From JAAXKN01 sp050258415 (lineage in GTDB: Bacteria > Bacteroidota > Ignavibacteria > Ignavibacteriales > SURF-24): a stretch of 34,618 nt of DNA. The notes beneath the pieces were generated by a model, which saw only the letters and a list, made by a program, of their open reading frames with translations, was not told the origin of the DNA and ran no database searches. The DNA is taken from positions 1 through 34,618 of the forward strand of contig JBLMYS010000318.1 of NCBI GenBank assembly GCA_050258415.1, read 5' to 3'. Shown one piece after another: positions 16,386 to 24,597 of the stretch. Position 1 is the stretch's first letter, and every line of letters begins with the position of its first letter. The position numbers were made by a program, and so were the translations under genes.

Positions 16386-16952
16386 ATGAAGAAAAGAATA
16401 ACAAAAAAGAGTAAATATAAAATTGTGCGCTTCGGCCAACCGGTGCTGCGTGAGACTGCTAAACCGGTAACTGTTTTCCACCACAAGCTGCATGAGCTGG
16501 TGGATTCACTTTCAGACACACTTTACCGCAGCGACGATGGTGCCGCAATTGCGGCTCCACAAATTGGGGTGTCGAAAAGAATAGTTGTAATTGATTATGA
16601 AGATGAATACCTGGAGCTCATCAATCCTGAAATACTCTCCTCCTCCGGAGAAGAGACAGGCCTTGAAGGCTGCCTTTCACTTCCCGGGTTTTTCGGGAAT
16701 GTTCCCAGGGCTGAAGCTGTTAAAGTTAAATATCAGGACCGCAACGGCAAGGAAATTGTAATTGAAAGACAGGGAAACATGGCGCGCTGCCTCCAGCACG
16801 AGATTGACCATCTGGACGGGATACTTTTTATTGATAAGGTCACTGATAAGTACCTGACACATCAGGACACTGATAAAAAGCTTAAACTTCAGGATGCACT
16901 CGATCTTTCCAATGGGAAAGAAGTACCCAGCCTGGAAGAAATTTCTTTCTAG
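16386..16952 (+). CDS. def: Peptide deformylase
   Basis: A 188-residue metalloenzyme that removes the formyl group from the N-terminal methionine of new proteins. All three motifs are present: GAAIAAPQIG (residues 52-61, a variant of GxGxAAPQ), EGCLS (94-98, metal ligand Cys96) and HEIDH (138-142, two His ligands and the catalytic Glu139). The length is normal. I chose the ATG at 16386; the frame can also start at a GTG at 16362, eight codons earlier, and neither has a strong ribosome site (AAGG lies three bases before the ATG). The usual neighbour fmt is absent. A hairpin with T-rich tail follows the stop. Confidence 0.93.
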   Translation: MKKRITKKSKYKIVRFGQPVLRETAKPVTVFHHKLHELVDSLSDTLYRSDDGAAIAAPQIGVSKRIVVIDYEDEYLELINPEILSSSGEETGLEGCLSLPGFFGNVPRAEAVKVKYQDRNGKEIVIERQGNMARCLQHEIDHLDGILFIDKVTDKYLTHQDTDKKLKLQDALDLSNGKEVPSLEEISF

Positions 16953-16971
16953 AACAGACCGGGCCATTGTT

Positions 16972-17011
16972 TAAGGCTGTAAGAACAGGATTTCTGCAGC
17001 CTTATTGTTTT
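16972..17011 (+). terminator. Probable terminator after the deformylase gene
   Basis: An 8-bp inverted repeat TAAGGCTG/CAGCCTTA (16972-16979 with 16997-17004) with a 17-base loop is followed by TTGTTTTTC. It lies between the convergent stops at 16952 and 17012. The long loop lowers confidence. Confidence 0.55.
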
Positions 17012-17317
17012 TCATTTCTTCTTTGAGCTCGTCATATTCTGAAGCCCTTTTTGGAGTTCTTCCTGGTTCATAACCGGAGTAAATGTTACCTCTGCTTTTA
17101 ATTCCATAAACAGGGGTTCTGTTACCTGGGGCATCAGATGCGAGTCCTTCATATCAAAGAAAAAGTATGCGGTACGTTTTCCATTTTCCGGGGTAAAATA
17201 AACGGCTTCCGGCTTTATCATATCTGCAACCGACATGATTGTCTGCTGAAGCGTACCATCTCTCAGTGCCCTGTTGCCTGCTTCTGTATCAATACAGACT
17301 TTCATTAAAGTTCTCAT
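17012..17317 (-). CDS. Small conserved-looking protein, unknown function
   Basis: A 101-residue soluble protein that opens MRTLMKVCIDTEAGNRALRDG and contains KPEAVYFTPENGKRTAYFFFDM and a later FTPVMNQEEL. This resembles a widespread, uncharacterised family of ~100-residue proteins with a predicted ferredoxin-like alpha-beta fold; I recall the pattern but cannot assign a function. AAAAGGAGGA before the ATG (17315-17317) is a strong ribosome site, so it is very likely expressed. It sits between the deformylase (convergent) and a stretch holding a coding remnant on the same strand. Confidence 0.65.
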   Translation of the reverse strand: MRTLMKVCIDTEAGNRALRDGTLQQTIMSVADMIKPEAVYFTPENGKRTAYFFFDMKDSHLMPQVTEPLFMELKAEVTFTPVMNQEELQKGLQNMTSSKKK

Positions 17318-17503
17318 ATATTATTCCTCCTTTTATATTACTGTTTTTGTTTATAGCGCCTTTGCCATCTTTGAACCAGTAATAATTTTAACAGAAATAA
17401 TCCGTCGGCACAGAATTAGTTTTTCAAAACCTATCGGACCAGTTAAGAAGAATTCAGCAAAGGATTTAATTAATGAAAGCTGAATTGATTCAAAAGTCAA
17501 TGC
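17318..17503. other. Spacer without a recognisable gene
   Basis: Apart from the ribosome site of the minus-strand gene that starts at 17317, I see no motif, hairpin or coding frame with real character here. Together with the remnant at 17504-17671 and the spacer up to 17741 it makes about 420 bases without an intact gene. Confidence 0.4.
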
Positions 17504-17671
17504 CTAAGAAGACATCCCATCCATTTTACCCGGATACAGGCTATTTACCAGTTTATCCAGTGGCCTTCCCCTCATGGCGCTCCAGGTCTCGTCTATGGCG
17601 ATCTGTGAGACCGGAGGCAGGCCTATTAGTTTCAGTGCATCCGGGATAGTCTCTCTTTTAATGTTTATTAT
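17504..17671 (-). pseudogene. Orphan C-terminal coding remnant
   Basis: On the minus strand a frame of about 55 codons is open from a stop at 17672-17674 to TAG at 17504-17506. It reads KRETIPDALKLIGLPP, then VSQIAIDETWSAMRG, then RPLDKLVNSLYPGKM and a short end. It has balanced, protein-like composition but no start codon before an internal ATG two-thirds of the way in (SAM-RGRP). I interpret it as the last part of a gene whose 5' portion was lost. A frame-shifted ATG at 17679-17681 lies just upstream, so a frameshift is another explanation. I do not recognise the family. Confidence 0.45.
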
Positions 17672-17741
17672 TTATCTCCATTGTTAATAATACCAAATCT
17701 GTTATTTTATTTATATCCGTTACATAACATTGGGGGCTCAG

Positions 17742-18389
17742 ATGAAAGTAGCACTGATCGGGGCAAGCGGTTTTGTGGGCTCAGCTATATTAAATGAAGC
17801 TTTAACGCGAAAGCATCACATAACAGCAATTGAAAGGCATCCTTCCCTAATTAAAGTCCAGGATCCCAAGCTCACCACAAAAAAATGCGACATATTTAAT
17901 ACCAGTGAGCTTTCTGAAATTCTCCGCGGGCATGATGCTGTAATCAGTTCTTATAACCCGGGCTGGACTAATCCTAAGATCTTTGACGATACAATTCACG
18001 GCTATCAGTCGATAATTAATGCCGTAAAAAAAGCCGGCTTGAAACGCATTCTGGTCGTAGGTGGTGCCGGAAGCCTTGAGGCCGAACCGGGGCGCCCTCT
18101 GGTCGACCGGGAGGACTTTCCAAAAGACTGGAAAATGGGAGCCATGGCGCTGCGCGACGTACTGAATATGTTCAGACGGGAGAATGATCTCGACTGGACA
18201 TTCTTCAGTCCTGCGATCAATATTTTCCCGGGTGAGCGCACCGGAAAGTTCACCCTCGGTGGCGATGAACCGGTACTGGATGACAAGGGGCAGGGCAGAA
18301 TTTCCGTGCAGGATTATGCCATTGCCATGATAGACGAGCTGGAAAAGCCGAAGCACAAAAAACAGCGTTTTACCATTGGCTACAGGTAG
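17742..18389 (+). CDS. NAD(P)-binding Rossmann protein, NmrA/YwnB-like
   Basis: A 215-residue atypical SDR. The N-terminal MKVALIGASGFVGS gives the GxxGxxG dinucleotide site (Gly7, Gly10, Gly13), and GGAGSLE around residue 108 is the usual next landmark in this family. It lacks the YxxxK pair of classical SDRs, as is normal for NmrA-like members, some of which act as redox sensors instead of enzymes. The C-terminal part with FSPAINIFPGERTGKF follows the YwnB/NAD(P)H-binding pattern. GGGGG lies before the ATG at 17742; an upstream TTG at 17730 is less likely. It stands alone on the plus strand; the substrate is unknown. Confidence 0.87.
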   Translation: MKVALIGASGFVGSAILNEALTRKHHITAIERHPSLIKVQDPKLTTKKCDIFNTSELSEILRGHDAVISSYNPGWTNPKIFDDTIHGYQSIINAVKKAGLKRILVVGGAGSLEAEPGRPLVDREDFPKDWKMGAMALRDVLNMFRRENDLDWTFFSPAINIFPGERTGKFTLGGDEPVLDDKGQGRISVQDYAIAMIDELEKPKHKKQRFTIGYR

Positions 18390-18497
18390 TGGCGAACTTA
18401 AGGACAAACCCCGTCTGGCAGTTCTTTCGCTTTATTGTAATTAACTTCAGGATGCTGAGGATGGTAAGGAAGCATTAAAGGGAAAGGTATAAGTAAA

Positions 18498-18528
18498 GGG
18501 CAGCCATGGCAATTGGCTTTGACTGCCC
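18498..18528 (-). terminator. Possible terminator of the VOC gene
   Basis: GGGCAG (18498-18503) pairs with CTGCCC (18523-18528), with additional inner AGCC/GGCT pairing. On the minus strand the hairpin follows the VOC stop by 18 bases and is trailed by TTTACTTATA. The pairing is imperfect. Confidence 0.45.
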
Positions 18529-18545
18529 GTAAAACTTCAGATTAT

Positions 18546-18935
18546 TTAGTATTTTGGTTCAACCAGGTCGAACTTGTTTCCGTAAAGGTCCTCAAAAACA
18601 ACTTCAGTTCCCCAAGGGCTCTCCGCAGGGAAGCCCTGGAAGTTAACTCCCTTTGCTTTCATCCTTTCGAAGTCTCTCATGCAGTTATCTGTAATAAATG
18701 TCATAAAGACGTGATCCGAGGCCTGAACGCCGATCTTGCTGCGTTTCTCCTCTGTATCTGCCAGGACGAACACTATTGCCGTATCGCTTTGTTTCTGGGG
18801 AGCAACCGTAACCCATCTGAAACCGTTTCCAAAATCATTGTTGGAAATGAGCTGAAAGCCCATGATGTCTGTATAAAACTGAATAGCTTCATCATAGTTC
18901 CTTACAAGGATTGTGATGTGGCCTATATTTTTCAT
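18546..18935 (-). CDS. VOC family (glyoxalase/bleomycin resistance-like) protein
   Basis: A 129-residue protein of the vicinal oxygen chelate fold, two beta-alpha-beta-beta-beta units that usually bind a divalent metal. The N-terminus GHITILVRNYDEAIQFYTDIMGFQ is the family's first unit, and ESPWGTEVVFEDLYGNKFDLVEP is the usual C-terminal hallmark with the metal-binding Glu. The second unit starts near SDHVFMTFITDN. Members include glyoxalases, dioxygenases and antibiotic-binding proteins; sequence alone does not choose. I took the ATG at 18933-18935, with AAGGAGGT ten bases upstream, over a longer frame that adds twelve residues. It is probably monocistronic. Confidence 0.88.
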   Translation of the reverse strand: MKNIGHITILVRNYDEAIQFYTDIMGFQLISNNDFGNGFRWVTVAPQKQSDTAIVFVLADTEEKRSKIGVQASDHVFMTFITDNCMRDFERMKAKGVNFQGFPAESPWGTEVVFEDLYGNKFDLVEPKY

Positions 18936-19062
18936 TACTAAAAATACCTCCTTCTTCAGGGAAATAATCAATAAAATACAGATACAAAATTAACGAACTC
19001 TCTAATAAAACTATATAAACTATCGCAAATATTTGCAAATAATTTACCGTTTTGTAAAGTCC

Positions 19063-19629
19063 TTACTTTTGGGGCTTAATGCCGGTAATTCCATAGTGAT
19101 AAGGAGGAAGATCGACTATTGGCGAGACGACGAAGCCCGCTTTTTCCATACATGCCTGAATGTCCTCAGGTTTAGGTCTGATGGACATTTCAGGCCCGCG
19201 TGGAGTCGAAGGGTCGTAATTCCAGTGGATTGCCGCAATTTTTCCTCCCTCGGGGATGATCCGGCAGGCTTCCTTCAGGAGCCTCATTGGATCGTGCCCG
19301 TGCAGAATATTAAAAAGCGCAACCGCCTGAACAAATTCGTCTTCAAGGCCTGTGCCTTCATTTTCAAGGTCTCTTTGGGAGACTTCCACGTTTGGAAGCT
19401 CTTTTACACGCCCTTTAACCTTTTGAATCATTTCACTTTCGATATCAAAGGCATAAAGGCGTCCTTTTGTCATGCGGGCAATCTCAAGAGTAAATGTGCC
19501 ATAGCCGCAGCCAAATTCGGCAGCATTTCCTTCAATACGGCCTCCAAAGAGTCTTTCAATTATCAGCGGCGGATTGAAAAAACTTTCCCACAATTTTTCT
19601 TCAGGCATTCCGCTATCGCGTACTTTCAT
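19063..19629 (-). CDS. Class I SAM-dependent methyltransferase
   Basis: A 188-residue Rossmann-type methyltransferase. Motif I is AEFGCGYGTFT (residues 37-47), and the acidic residue after the second strand that binds the ribose of SAM is Asp62 in FDIES. A later FNILHGHDP and GGKIAAIHWNY match motifs IV and the strand-5/loop region of ubiE-like small-molecule methyltransferases. The methyl acceptor is not predictable. AAGAGATA before the ATG (19627-19629) is a weak ribosome site. A GNAT gene is divergent from it 220 bases away. There is no sign of a pathway in the neighbourhood. Confidence 0.88.
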   Translation of the reverse strand: MKVRDSGMPEEKLWESFFNPPLIIERLFGGRIEGNAAEFGCGYGTFTLEIARMTKGRLYAFDIESEMIQKVKGRVKELPNVEVSQRDLENEGTGLEDEFVQAVALFNILHGHDPMRLLKEACRIIPEGGKIAAIHWNYDPSTPRGPEMSIRPKPEDIQACMEKAGFVVSPIVDLPPYHYGITGIKPQK

Positions 19630-19850
19630 AAATATCTCTTATTTAATTATTTTCAAATCTTCTTCAGTTGCCGGGGCTGAAAAAATAAAATATTTCAATT
19701 AGGGGTAAATATCCAACGAATTAACCAGAATTTCAATTTGATTTTTTTGCATGATATTGCTTCTAATCCCCCGTTTGATGGAATATCAGACCAATTATAA
19801 TTAAATTAAATGCGGCTGTTCAGGCATTTTTAATAACAAAAGTATTACAT

Positions 19851-20303
19851 ATGGATTCAAAACTTAGCCCTGCGGGTCTAAAGGACCTGGAGCTGTTGAT
19901 TAGCCTCATGCAGGAGTTCTATAAAATTGAGCATCTGGAGTTTGACCCTCATTTTCAGCGCAGGGCTCTTAAGGAGATACTTGGGAATAGTGACTTCGGG
20001 GCGGTGCATATAATTTATGCCGGGCCTGAGGTTGCAGGATACGTGGTAGTGACAAACTGCTACAGCCTTGAGTTCCACGGGCGCTTTGTTTTGGTTGATG
20101 AGCTCTACCTGAGGGAAAGCTACCGGGGAATGGGGATTGCAAGGTCCGCCATGGAAAAAATTGAAGATCTCTGCCTTGAAAGGGGCGTTCATGCAATAAG
20201 GCTTGAAGTGGCAAAGACAAACGTTCGTGCCCAAAAGGTATACCTAAAAGCAGGCTTTAAGGCCGAGGAGCGCGATCTGATGACAAAATGGATAAAGGAG
20301 TAA
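19851..20303 (+). CDS. GNAT family N-acetyltransferase
   Basis: A 150-residue acetyl-CoA-dependent acyltransferase. The acetyl-CoA loop (motif A) is readable as RESYRGMGIARSAM, matching the R/QxxGxG/A pattern, followed by the conserved LEVAKTNVRAQKVYLKAGFK (motif B; N and Y typical). The protein has the usual single-domain length. It could acetylate an amine on a small molecule, an antibiotic or a protein; the sequence does not say. The YhcH-like gene starts four bases after its stop, so the two are almost certainly co-transcribed. No ribosome site is obvious before the ATG at 19851. Confidence 0.9.
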   Translation: MDSKLSPAGLKDLELLISLMQEFYKIEHLEFDPHFQRRALKEILGNSDFGAVHIIYAGPEVAGYVVVTNCYSLEFHGRFVLVDELYLRESYRGMGIARSAMEKIEDLCLERGVHAIRLEVAKTNVRAQKVYLKAGFKAEERDLMTKWIKE

Positions 20304-20307
20304 GAAA

Positions 20308-20766
20308 ATGGTTTTTGATTCAATTTTGAACTTTTACAACTATGCATCAATTCATCCGCAGTTTAGCAGCGTTTTGAGCTTTCTGAATGTTGTGAATATT
20401 GCAGAATTGCCGGTTGGCAAACACCTTGTAAATGAGGATGGCACGTTTGCAAATGTGGATGAATACAAGACAAAAGACATTTCCGAAGGATTTATAGAGT
20501 TCCACAAAAAGTATATTGATATTCAGATCATTCTCCGCGGGAAAGAGAAGATAGGCATATGCCATAAAGACATGGCGCAAGAGCTGGAGTTTAATGAAGC
20601 TAAAGATTTCGGGAAGTTGGAAGGCAAAGCCGATTTCATTACATTAAATGAAAGTTACTTTGTTATTTTATTTCCGCACGACGGCCACATGCCGCAGATT
20701 AAAGACGGAAGTCCTGAGAGTGTAAAGAAGATGGTTATTAAAGTACCGGTCGGGCAGGAAGCCTGA
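20308..20766 (+). CDS. YhcH/YjgK/YiaL (TabA) family protein
   Basis: A 152-residue cupin-like protein of the DUF386 family. The hallmark EFHKKYIDIQIILRGKEKIG near residue 70 and FPHDGHMPQ near 130 carry the His and acidic residues that bind metal. In Escherichia coli, relatives are TabA (biofilm/toxin-antitoxin regulated) and NanQ-type sialic acid anomerases, so an aldose-anomerase or sugar-acid role is plausible but not shown. It follows the GNAT gene by four bases (GGAGTAAGAAAATG), so both form a bicistron. A GC-rich hairpin overlaps its stop region (20751-20778). Confidence 0.9.
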   Translation: MVFDSILNFYNYASIHPQFSSVLSFLNVVNIAELPVGKHLVNEDGTFANVDEYKTKDISEGFIEFHKKYIDIQIILRGKEKIGICHKDMAQELEFNEAKDFGKLEGKADFITLNESYFVILFPHDGHMPQIKDGSPESVKKMVIKVPVGQEA

Positions 20767-20778
20767 AGTGCCTGCCCG
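20751..20778. terminator. GC-rich hairpin over the stop of the YhcH-like gene
   Basis: A perfect 8-bp inverted repeat CGGGCAGG/CCTGCCCG (20751-20758 with 20771-20778) encloses the TGA at 20764-20766. It lies between convergent genes. There is no T tract, so termination is only a suggestion. Confidence 0.4.
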
Positions 20779-20828
20779 CGGAGAAGGGAAATATTCCCAT
20801 TGGCTGGCTTAATTCTTGTAATTCTCCG

Positions 20829-21599
20829 CTATACCTGAGTAAACCGGGCTTTAACCTTAACTGAAAACCTCTGGCTTGTAATGAAGTTTTCATTGCTGTG
20901 CAGCATTACAATTCTAAGTGAGCGGGCGCTGCATTTCTCAAGGTCTTTTATATAGTTTACGTTAATAATGGCAGAGCGCCTCACCTTAATAAATTCCTCG
21001 CCGGGCAGAACGCTCTCCCACTCTTTCAAAAGTTTTCTTACCAAAATGCGTCCCTTATCAAGCAGATATACAATAGAGTAAGGCCCGAGGGCTTTTATGT
21101 ATTCTATGTCGCTTTTTTTTACAAGTTTCTTTTTCCTGTTTATATTGAGCAGGATTGAATCCGCATTCTTCTTCTGCACCGCGGGTGCAGGAGCAGCAGT
21201 GTACTCATTGACAGCACGTCTTTCAGCAAGACGAAGTTTATTTATTTTGACCCTTACCACATTTAACAGCTCATCGACACTAAAAGGCTTGAATATGATT
21301 GAATCGACGCCAAGTTCCATCCCCTTTTTAAGTGCGTCGATATTATAGTCCGACGTAAAAAAAACAAATGGGATTGCTCCCATCAGGTTGTCCGTTGAAA
21401 TTTTTTCAAGTACTTCAAGGCCGCTCATTCCATAGAGCATCATATTACAAAGAATAAGGCAAGGGAGTTCGGATGCTGCTATTTTCAGCCCGTCCTGCCC
21501 TTTATAAGCAGTAAGCACTTTATATCCCGCATCCTCCAGAACTTTTGAAACGACATTAAGGAACCTTGAATTTGACTCAATAACCAAAATACTTTCCAA
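20829..21599 (-). CDS. LytTR-family response regulator with a degenerate receiver domain
   Basis: A 256-residue transcription regulator: receiver domain (about 1-118), linker with an Ala/Pro stretch (125-145), and LytTR DNA-binding domain (about 155-256, with VRRSAIINVNYI). The switch Thr82 (FFTSD) and Lys104 (FKPF) are conserved. The phosphorylation site is Asn52 (LILCNMMLYGMSG) instead of Asp, and the usual N-terminal acidic pair is Glu8-Ser9. Hence normal histidine-kinase phosphorylation is unlikely; ligand- or partner-driven control is possible. The start is a TTG (21597-21599) behind GGGGAGGG, with no ATG option, and the TTG could keep expression low. It is divergent from the CHRD gene, which it may control. 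Confidence 0.88.
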   Translation of the reverse strand: MESILVIESNSRFLNVVSKVLEDAGYKVLTAYKGQDGLKIAASELPCLILCNMMLYGMSGLEVLEKISTDNLMGAIPFVFFTSDYNIDALKKGMELGVDSIIFKPFSVDELLNVVRVKINKLRLAERRAVNEYTAAPAPAVQKKNADSILLNINRKKKLVKKSDIEYIKALGPYSIVYLLDKGRILVRKLLKEWESVLPGEEFIKVRRSAIINVNYIKDLEKCSARSLRIVMLHSNENFITSQRFSVKVKARFTQV

Positions 21600-21901
21600 G
21601 AACCCTCCCCTGAACTGAGCATATGAACCGGAACCAAACCTTCTTTATAGTATCGGATTTTTCGCTTTTAAGCCAGTCAATTCCTTGTAGCTTTCTGCTC
21701 GTTCATTTACAAAAACGGTGCGTTAATTACGGTTTACTTCTCTTTTTTCTAAGGTCTGAATATTTAAATGATATGTGCGCGTCCAAACGCATAATGAATG
21801 CACAGGCTGACTTGATTGCAATCCATAAAGAGCATAGTATATTGTTGGTCTCTCACTAATAAAAGGAATTGGTTATAGCAAAATAATACAAGGAGAAATA
21901 T
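21600..21901. promoter_or_regulatory. Divergent regulatory region between the LytTR and CHRD genes
   Basis: A 302-base spacer that should carry promoters for both divergent genes. It contains the ribosome site of the CHRD gene (ACAAGGAGAAA, 21889-21899) and, on the other strand, that of the LytTR gene. LytTR proteins usually bind pairs of short direct repeats, but I could not identify a convincing pair. An open frame at 21623-21859 has no ribosome site and unusual composition and is not called a gene. Confidence 0.5.
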
Positions 21902-24544
21902 ATGAGAAAAATCTCAGCACTCATTGCTGCAGTTTTATTTATGCTCTTTTCTGCTATGACAGCCTACTCGCAGACGTATTTTGCAGCAAGGCTCTCTCAT
22001 GCACAGCAGTTTCAGAGCGGAAGCAAAACTGACAGTGTTGACAGGGGTTACACTGGTACGGCAATAGTTATCCTTTCAAGCGACAGCACGAACAATATGA
22101 CATTAAATTACATGCTCACTATAGGCAGAGGAACCCCCGGTAATGACACTTCACAAACTGGTGGCGGAGGCAGCACCGGAGGCGGCACGGCCAAAAATGA
22201 TTCAGTAAAGCTCAGAGCCATTTATTTTAATTTAGGTACAATTGGAGATACCGGCACGACAGTTTTATCTGTAACCAGCGGACTCAGCGGGAATTCATAT
22301 ACAGGCACATTGAATGCAGGAGGCAACCAGGCACTGACACAGCAGGTAGTGGATGCACTATTGCAGGGTAAAATATTTATTGTTGCTGTGCTTGATTCAG
22401 GACGCATCAGAGGGCATATTCACCCGGTAACAGGCGCAGGATTTGTGGCCCATCTTACTGCTCCCCAGGAAACAGACAGCGTTAAAAACTCAAAGGCCAG
22501 CGGTGTTGGATCCTTCCTTCTGACTGACCTGGGACTTATCTACCAGGTTTCGGTTCAGGGTATTGACATACAGGCCTCCCACATACACATGGGGATGCCT
22601 GGAATAGCGGGCCCCATTGTATTTCCTATAGCATTCAACGGCCACACTGCAATGGGTTTGTGGAAACAGAACGATCAGTCGAATCCACTTACAAAAGACC
22701 TGTTGACCATGCTTCTAACTGAAGGGCTCTATGTTAACGTACATTCGCCGACGTACCCCAAAGGGGAAATAAGAGGCCAGATACTTCATGCAGCGGGCTT
22801 TGGATTCTCATCTCCCTTAAAGAGCAGCAAAAGCACACAGGGCGGAAAGGCTGATACAACTAAAAGAGTCATTGGAAGCGGCACTTACACGCTCACGGAT
22901 TTCGGGCTTGTTTATCACATTAACATAAGAGGAACATCAGTAAACAACATCTACTTTGCAAACAATACTACAAATCAAAAACTTAAAGACATTCCGAAGT
23001 TCAGCGACACCACATTCTCTGGCGTATGGTTCTCAAAAAAGGCTTATGAAACAAATCCTCTTATTGACGGCGGAATAGCAGACCTTTTGCAGGGGAAAGT
23101 TTCTCTTGTCGTTGAAGCAGGAAACGATACTCTAAGAGGCGTTGTAATGCTGCACAAGCAGACAAACTTCTCGGCTCTGCTTTCCGGCCCACAGGAAATC
23201 CCGAGGCACATGATACATCCGACTGGAGGCGGGCACTTTATTCTTACCGCAACAGGGCTTCAGTACAATATTACCTTAGCCGGAATTGATTCCATAGTGG
23301 GCGCTCATTTCCATATGGCGCCGATGGGACTAAGCGGTCCCATTGTACATGCCATTACATTTGACTCCACTTTTACGGCACAGGGCACATGGAATCTGAC
23401 GCCTGACCAGGGTTCCGGCATAACGACAGATATGATTACCGCTCTTCTGGAAGGGAATATATATGTAAATGTTCACACCCGTACTTATCCTGGGGGCGCA
23501 ATAAGAGGTCAGCTTGTACCTGCCTCAGGCACCGATTTCACCGCTCATCTGGCAGGAAATCAGGTAATGCCGGCAACGACAGAAAAAGCAATGGGAACAG
23601 GCAACTTCATTCTGACGAACGAGGGACTTACATACAAGATAACGGTTGACAGCTTAAAGGTTACCGGAGTGCGGATTGAGCAGGCGCCCTTTGGCATGAC
23701 AGGTGGAATTGTCAATAATCTGCAGACCGCAGGATTTGACACGAGCAATACTATCATTGGTGTATGGCGCAGGACGGGCGGCACATCACCTCTTAGCGAC
23801 CAGCTTATTACCTCGCTGCTTAGAGGCAATCTTTATGTTAACATACTCACCTCGGCAAATCCAAATGGAGCAATTAGAGGACAGATACTGCCCAATGGCG
23901 GAACAGGTTTTATTGCTGTATTTGATTCAGCTACAGCAGGGCAGAATCAGACGGCGTCAAAGGGATACGGCAACGGCATGTTTATTCTTACAGATGCCGG
24001 ACTGCTCTATGACATTTCCGTTGCGGGCTATACCGGCAATGGTGGTAACTTTACAAACGGGCAGGGTGGAACATCCCTATTCCAGATGCCTCAGACATTT
24101 AACGGAGGCTCTACGAACGGTGTATGGGTAATGCTGAACGACACTGCAAACGCTGCAAACAACATTGCGGCCTTATTCAACAATTCGCTCTATATAAGCC
24201 TGACAGGAGGCCCGTCGGCCCCGATCGGAAAAACCTTTACGCCTAACCCCACATCAGTTAAACTTGTAAAGGGAACTCCTGAAAACTTCAACCTTGATCA
24301 GAACTATCCTAACCCGTTCAACCCGACAACAACTATCAGATTCACTATACCGCAGGCAGGAGCAGTAAGTCTGCACATTTTCAACATACTTGGTGAAAAG
24401 GTAGCCACACTCATAGACGGACAATTAAGGGCAGGCAGATATGAAGTAAGCTTTGACGGCTCAAAGGTAGCAAGCGGAGTATACTTCTATAAGATCAGCT
24501 TCCAGAACAGCATTGTGACAAGGAAGATGATGCTTATTAAATAG
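21902..24544 (+). CDS. T9SS-secreted protein with about six CHRD repeats
   Basis: An 880-residue secreted protein. A signal peptide (1-24, ending AYSQ) is followed by six consecutive CHRD (chordin-type) domains starting near residues 25, 178, 299, 421, 544 and 668, each with the pattern ..GxGxFxLTDxGLxYxI.., often an HxHxG-like HIHMG/HFHMAP and a closing GxIRGQI. Repeats 3 and 6 have diverged most. A Gly-rich insert (TGGGGSTGGG) interrupts repeat 1. The T9SS sorting domain is residues 795-880 (NYPNPFNPTTTIRF to KKMMLIK). CHRD proteins in bacteria are surface or extracellular binding/structural proteins; the ligand is unknown. AAGGAG precedes the ATG. The LytTR regulator is divergent. Confidence 0.92.
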   Translation: MRKISALIAAVLFMLFSAMTAYSQTYFAARLSHAQQFQSGSKTDSVDRGYTGTAIVILSSDSTNNMTLNYMLTIGRGTPGNDTSQTGGGGSTGGGTAKNDSVKLRAIYFNLGTIGDTGTTVLSVTSGLSGNSYTGTLNAGGNQALTQQVVDALLQGKIFIVAVLDSGRIRGHIHPVTGAGFVAHLTAPQETDSVKNSKASGVGSFLLTDLGLIYQVSVQGIDIQASHIHMGMPGIAGPIVFPIAFNGHTAMGLWKQNDQSNPLTKDLLTMLLTEGLYVNVHSPTYPKGEIRGQILHAAGFGFSSPLKSSKSTQGGKADTTKRVIGSGTYTLTDFGLVYHINIRGTSVNNIYFANNTTNQKLKDIPKFSDTTFSGVWFSKKAYETNPLIDGGIADLLQGKVSLVVEAGNDTLRGVVMLHKQTNFSALLSGPQEIPRHMIHPTGGGHFILTATGLQYNITLAGIDSIVGAHFHMAPMGLSGPIVHAITFDSTFTAQGTWNLTPDQGSGITTDMITALLEGNIYVNVHTRTYPGGAIRGQLVPASGTDFTAHLAGNQVMPATTEKAMGTGNFILTNEGLTYKITVDSLKVTGVRIEQAPFGMTGGIVNNLQTAGFDTSNTIIGVWRRTGGTSPLSDQLITSLLRGNLYVNILTSANPNGAIRGQILPNGGTGFIAVFDSATAGQNQTASKGYGNGMFILTDAGLLYDISVAGYTGNGGNFTNGQGGTSLFQMPQTFNGGSTNGVWVMLNDTANAANNIAALFNNSLYISLTGGPSAPIGKTFTPNPTSVKLVKGTPENFNLDQNYPNPFNPTTTIRFTIPQAGAVSLHIFNILGEKVATLIDGQLRAGRYEVSFDGSKVASGVYFYKISFQNSIVTRKMMLIK

Positions 24545-24560
24545 TGCCAAATGGCACTAT
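24541..24560 (+). other. Perfect inverted repeat over the CHRD stop codon
   Basis: ATAGTGCCA (24541-24549) is mirrored by TGGCACTAT (24552-24560) and includes the TAG stop (24542-24544). The predicted hairpin could slow translation or protect the transcript end; a strong terminator lies further on at 24598-24640. Confidence 0.5.
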
Positions 24561-24597
24561 TGTAAATAAGTCTCCTTTCCGGTTACACGAAAAGGGA

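Noticed and set aside
17847..18407. Minus-strand open frame of 186 codons over the NmrA-like gene
   Set aside because: It is the mirror of a gene with a GxxGxxG site and a good ribosome site; its translation is low in protein character.
18513..18941. Plus-strand frame of 142 codons over the VOC gene
   Set aside because: Antisense shadow of a recognised family with a strong ribosome site on the other strand.
19033..19680. Long plus-strand open frame (215 codons) opposite the methyltransferase gene
   Set aside because: It is antisense to a gene with clear motif I and family pattern, has no ribosome site, and its translation lacks any recognisable domain.
21623..21859. Plus-strand frame of 78 codons in the LytTR-CHRD spacer
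   Set aside because: No ribosome site, odd composition (Cys, Phe and Ser rich without a membrane pattern) and located where promoters are expected.
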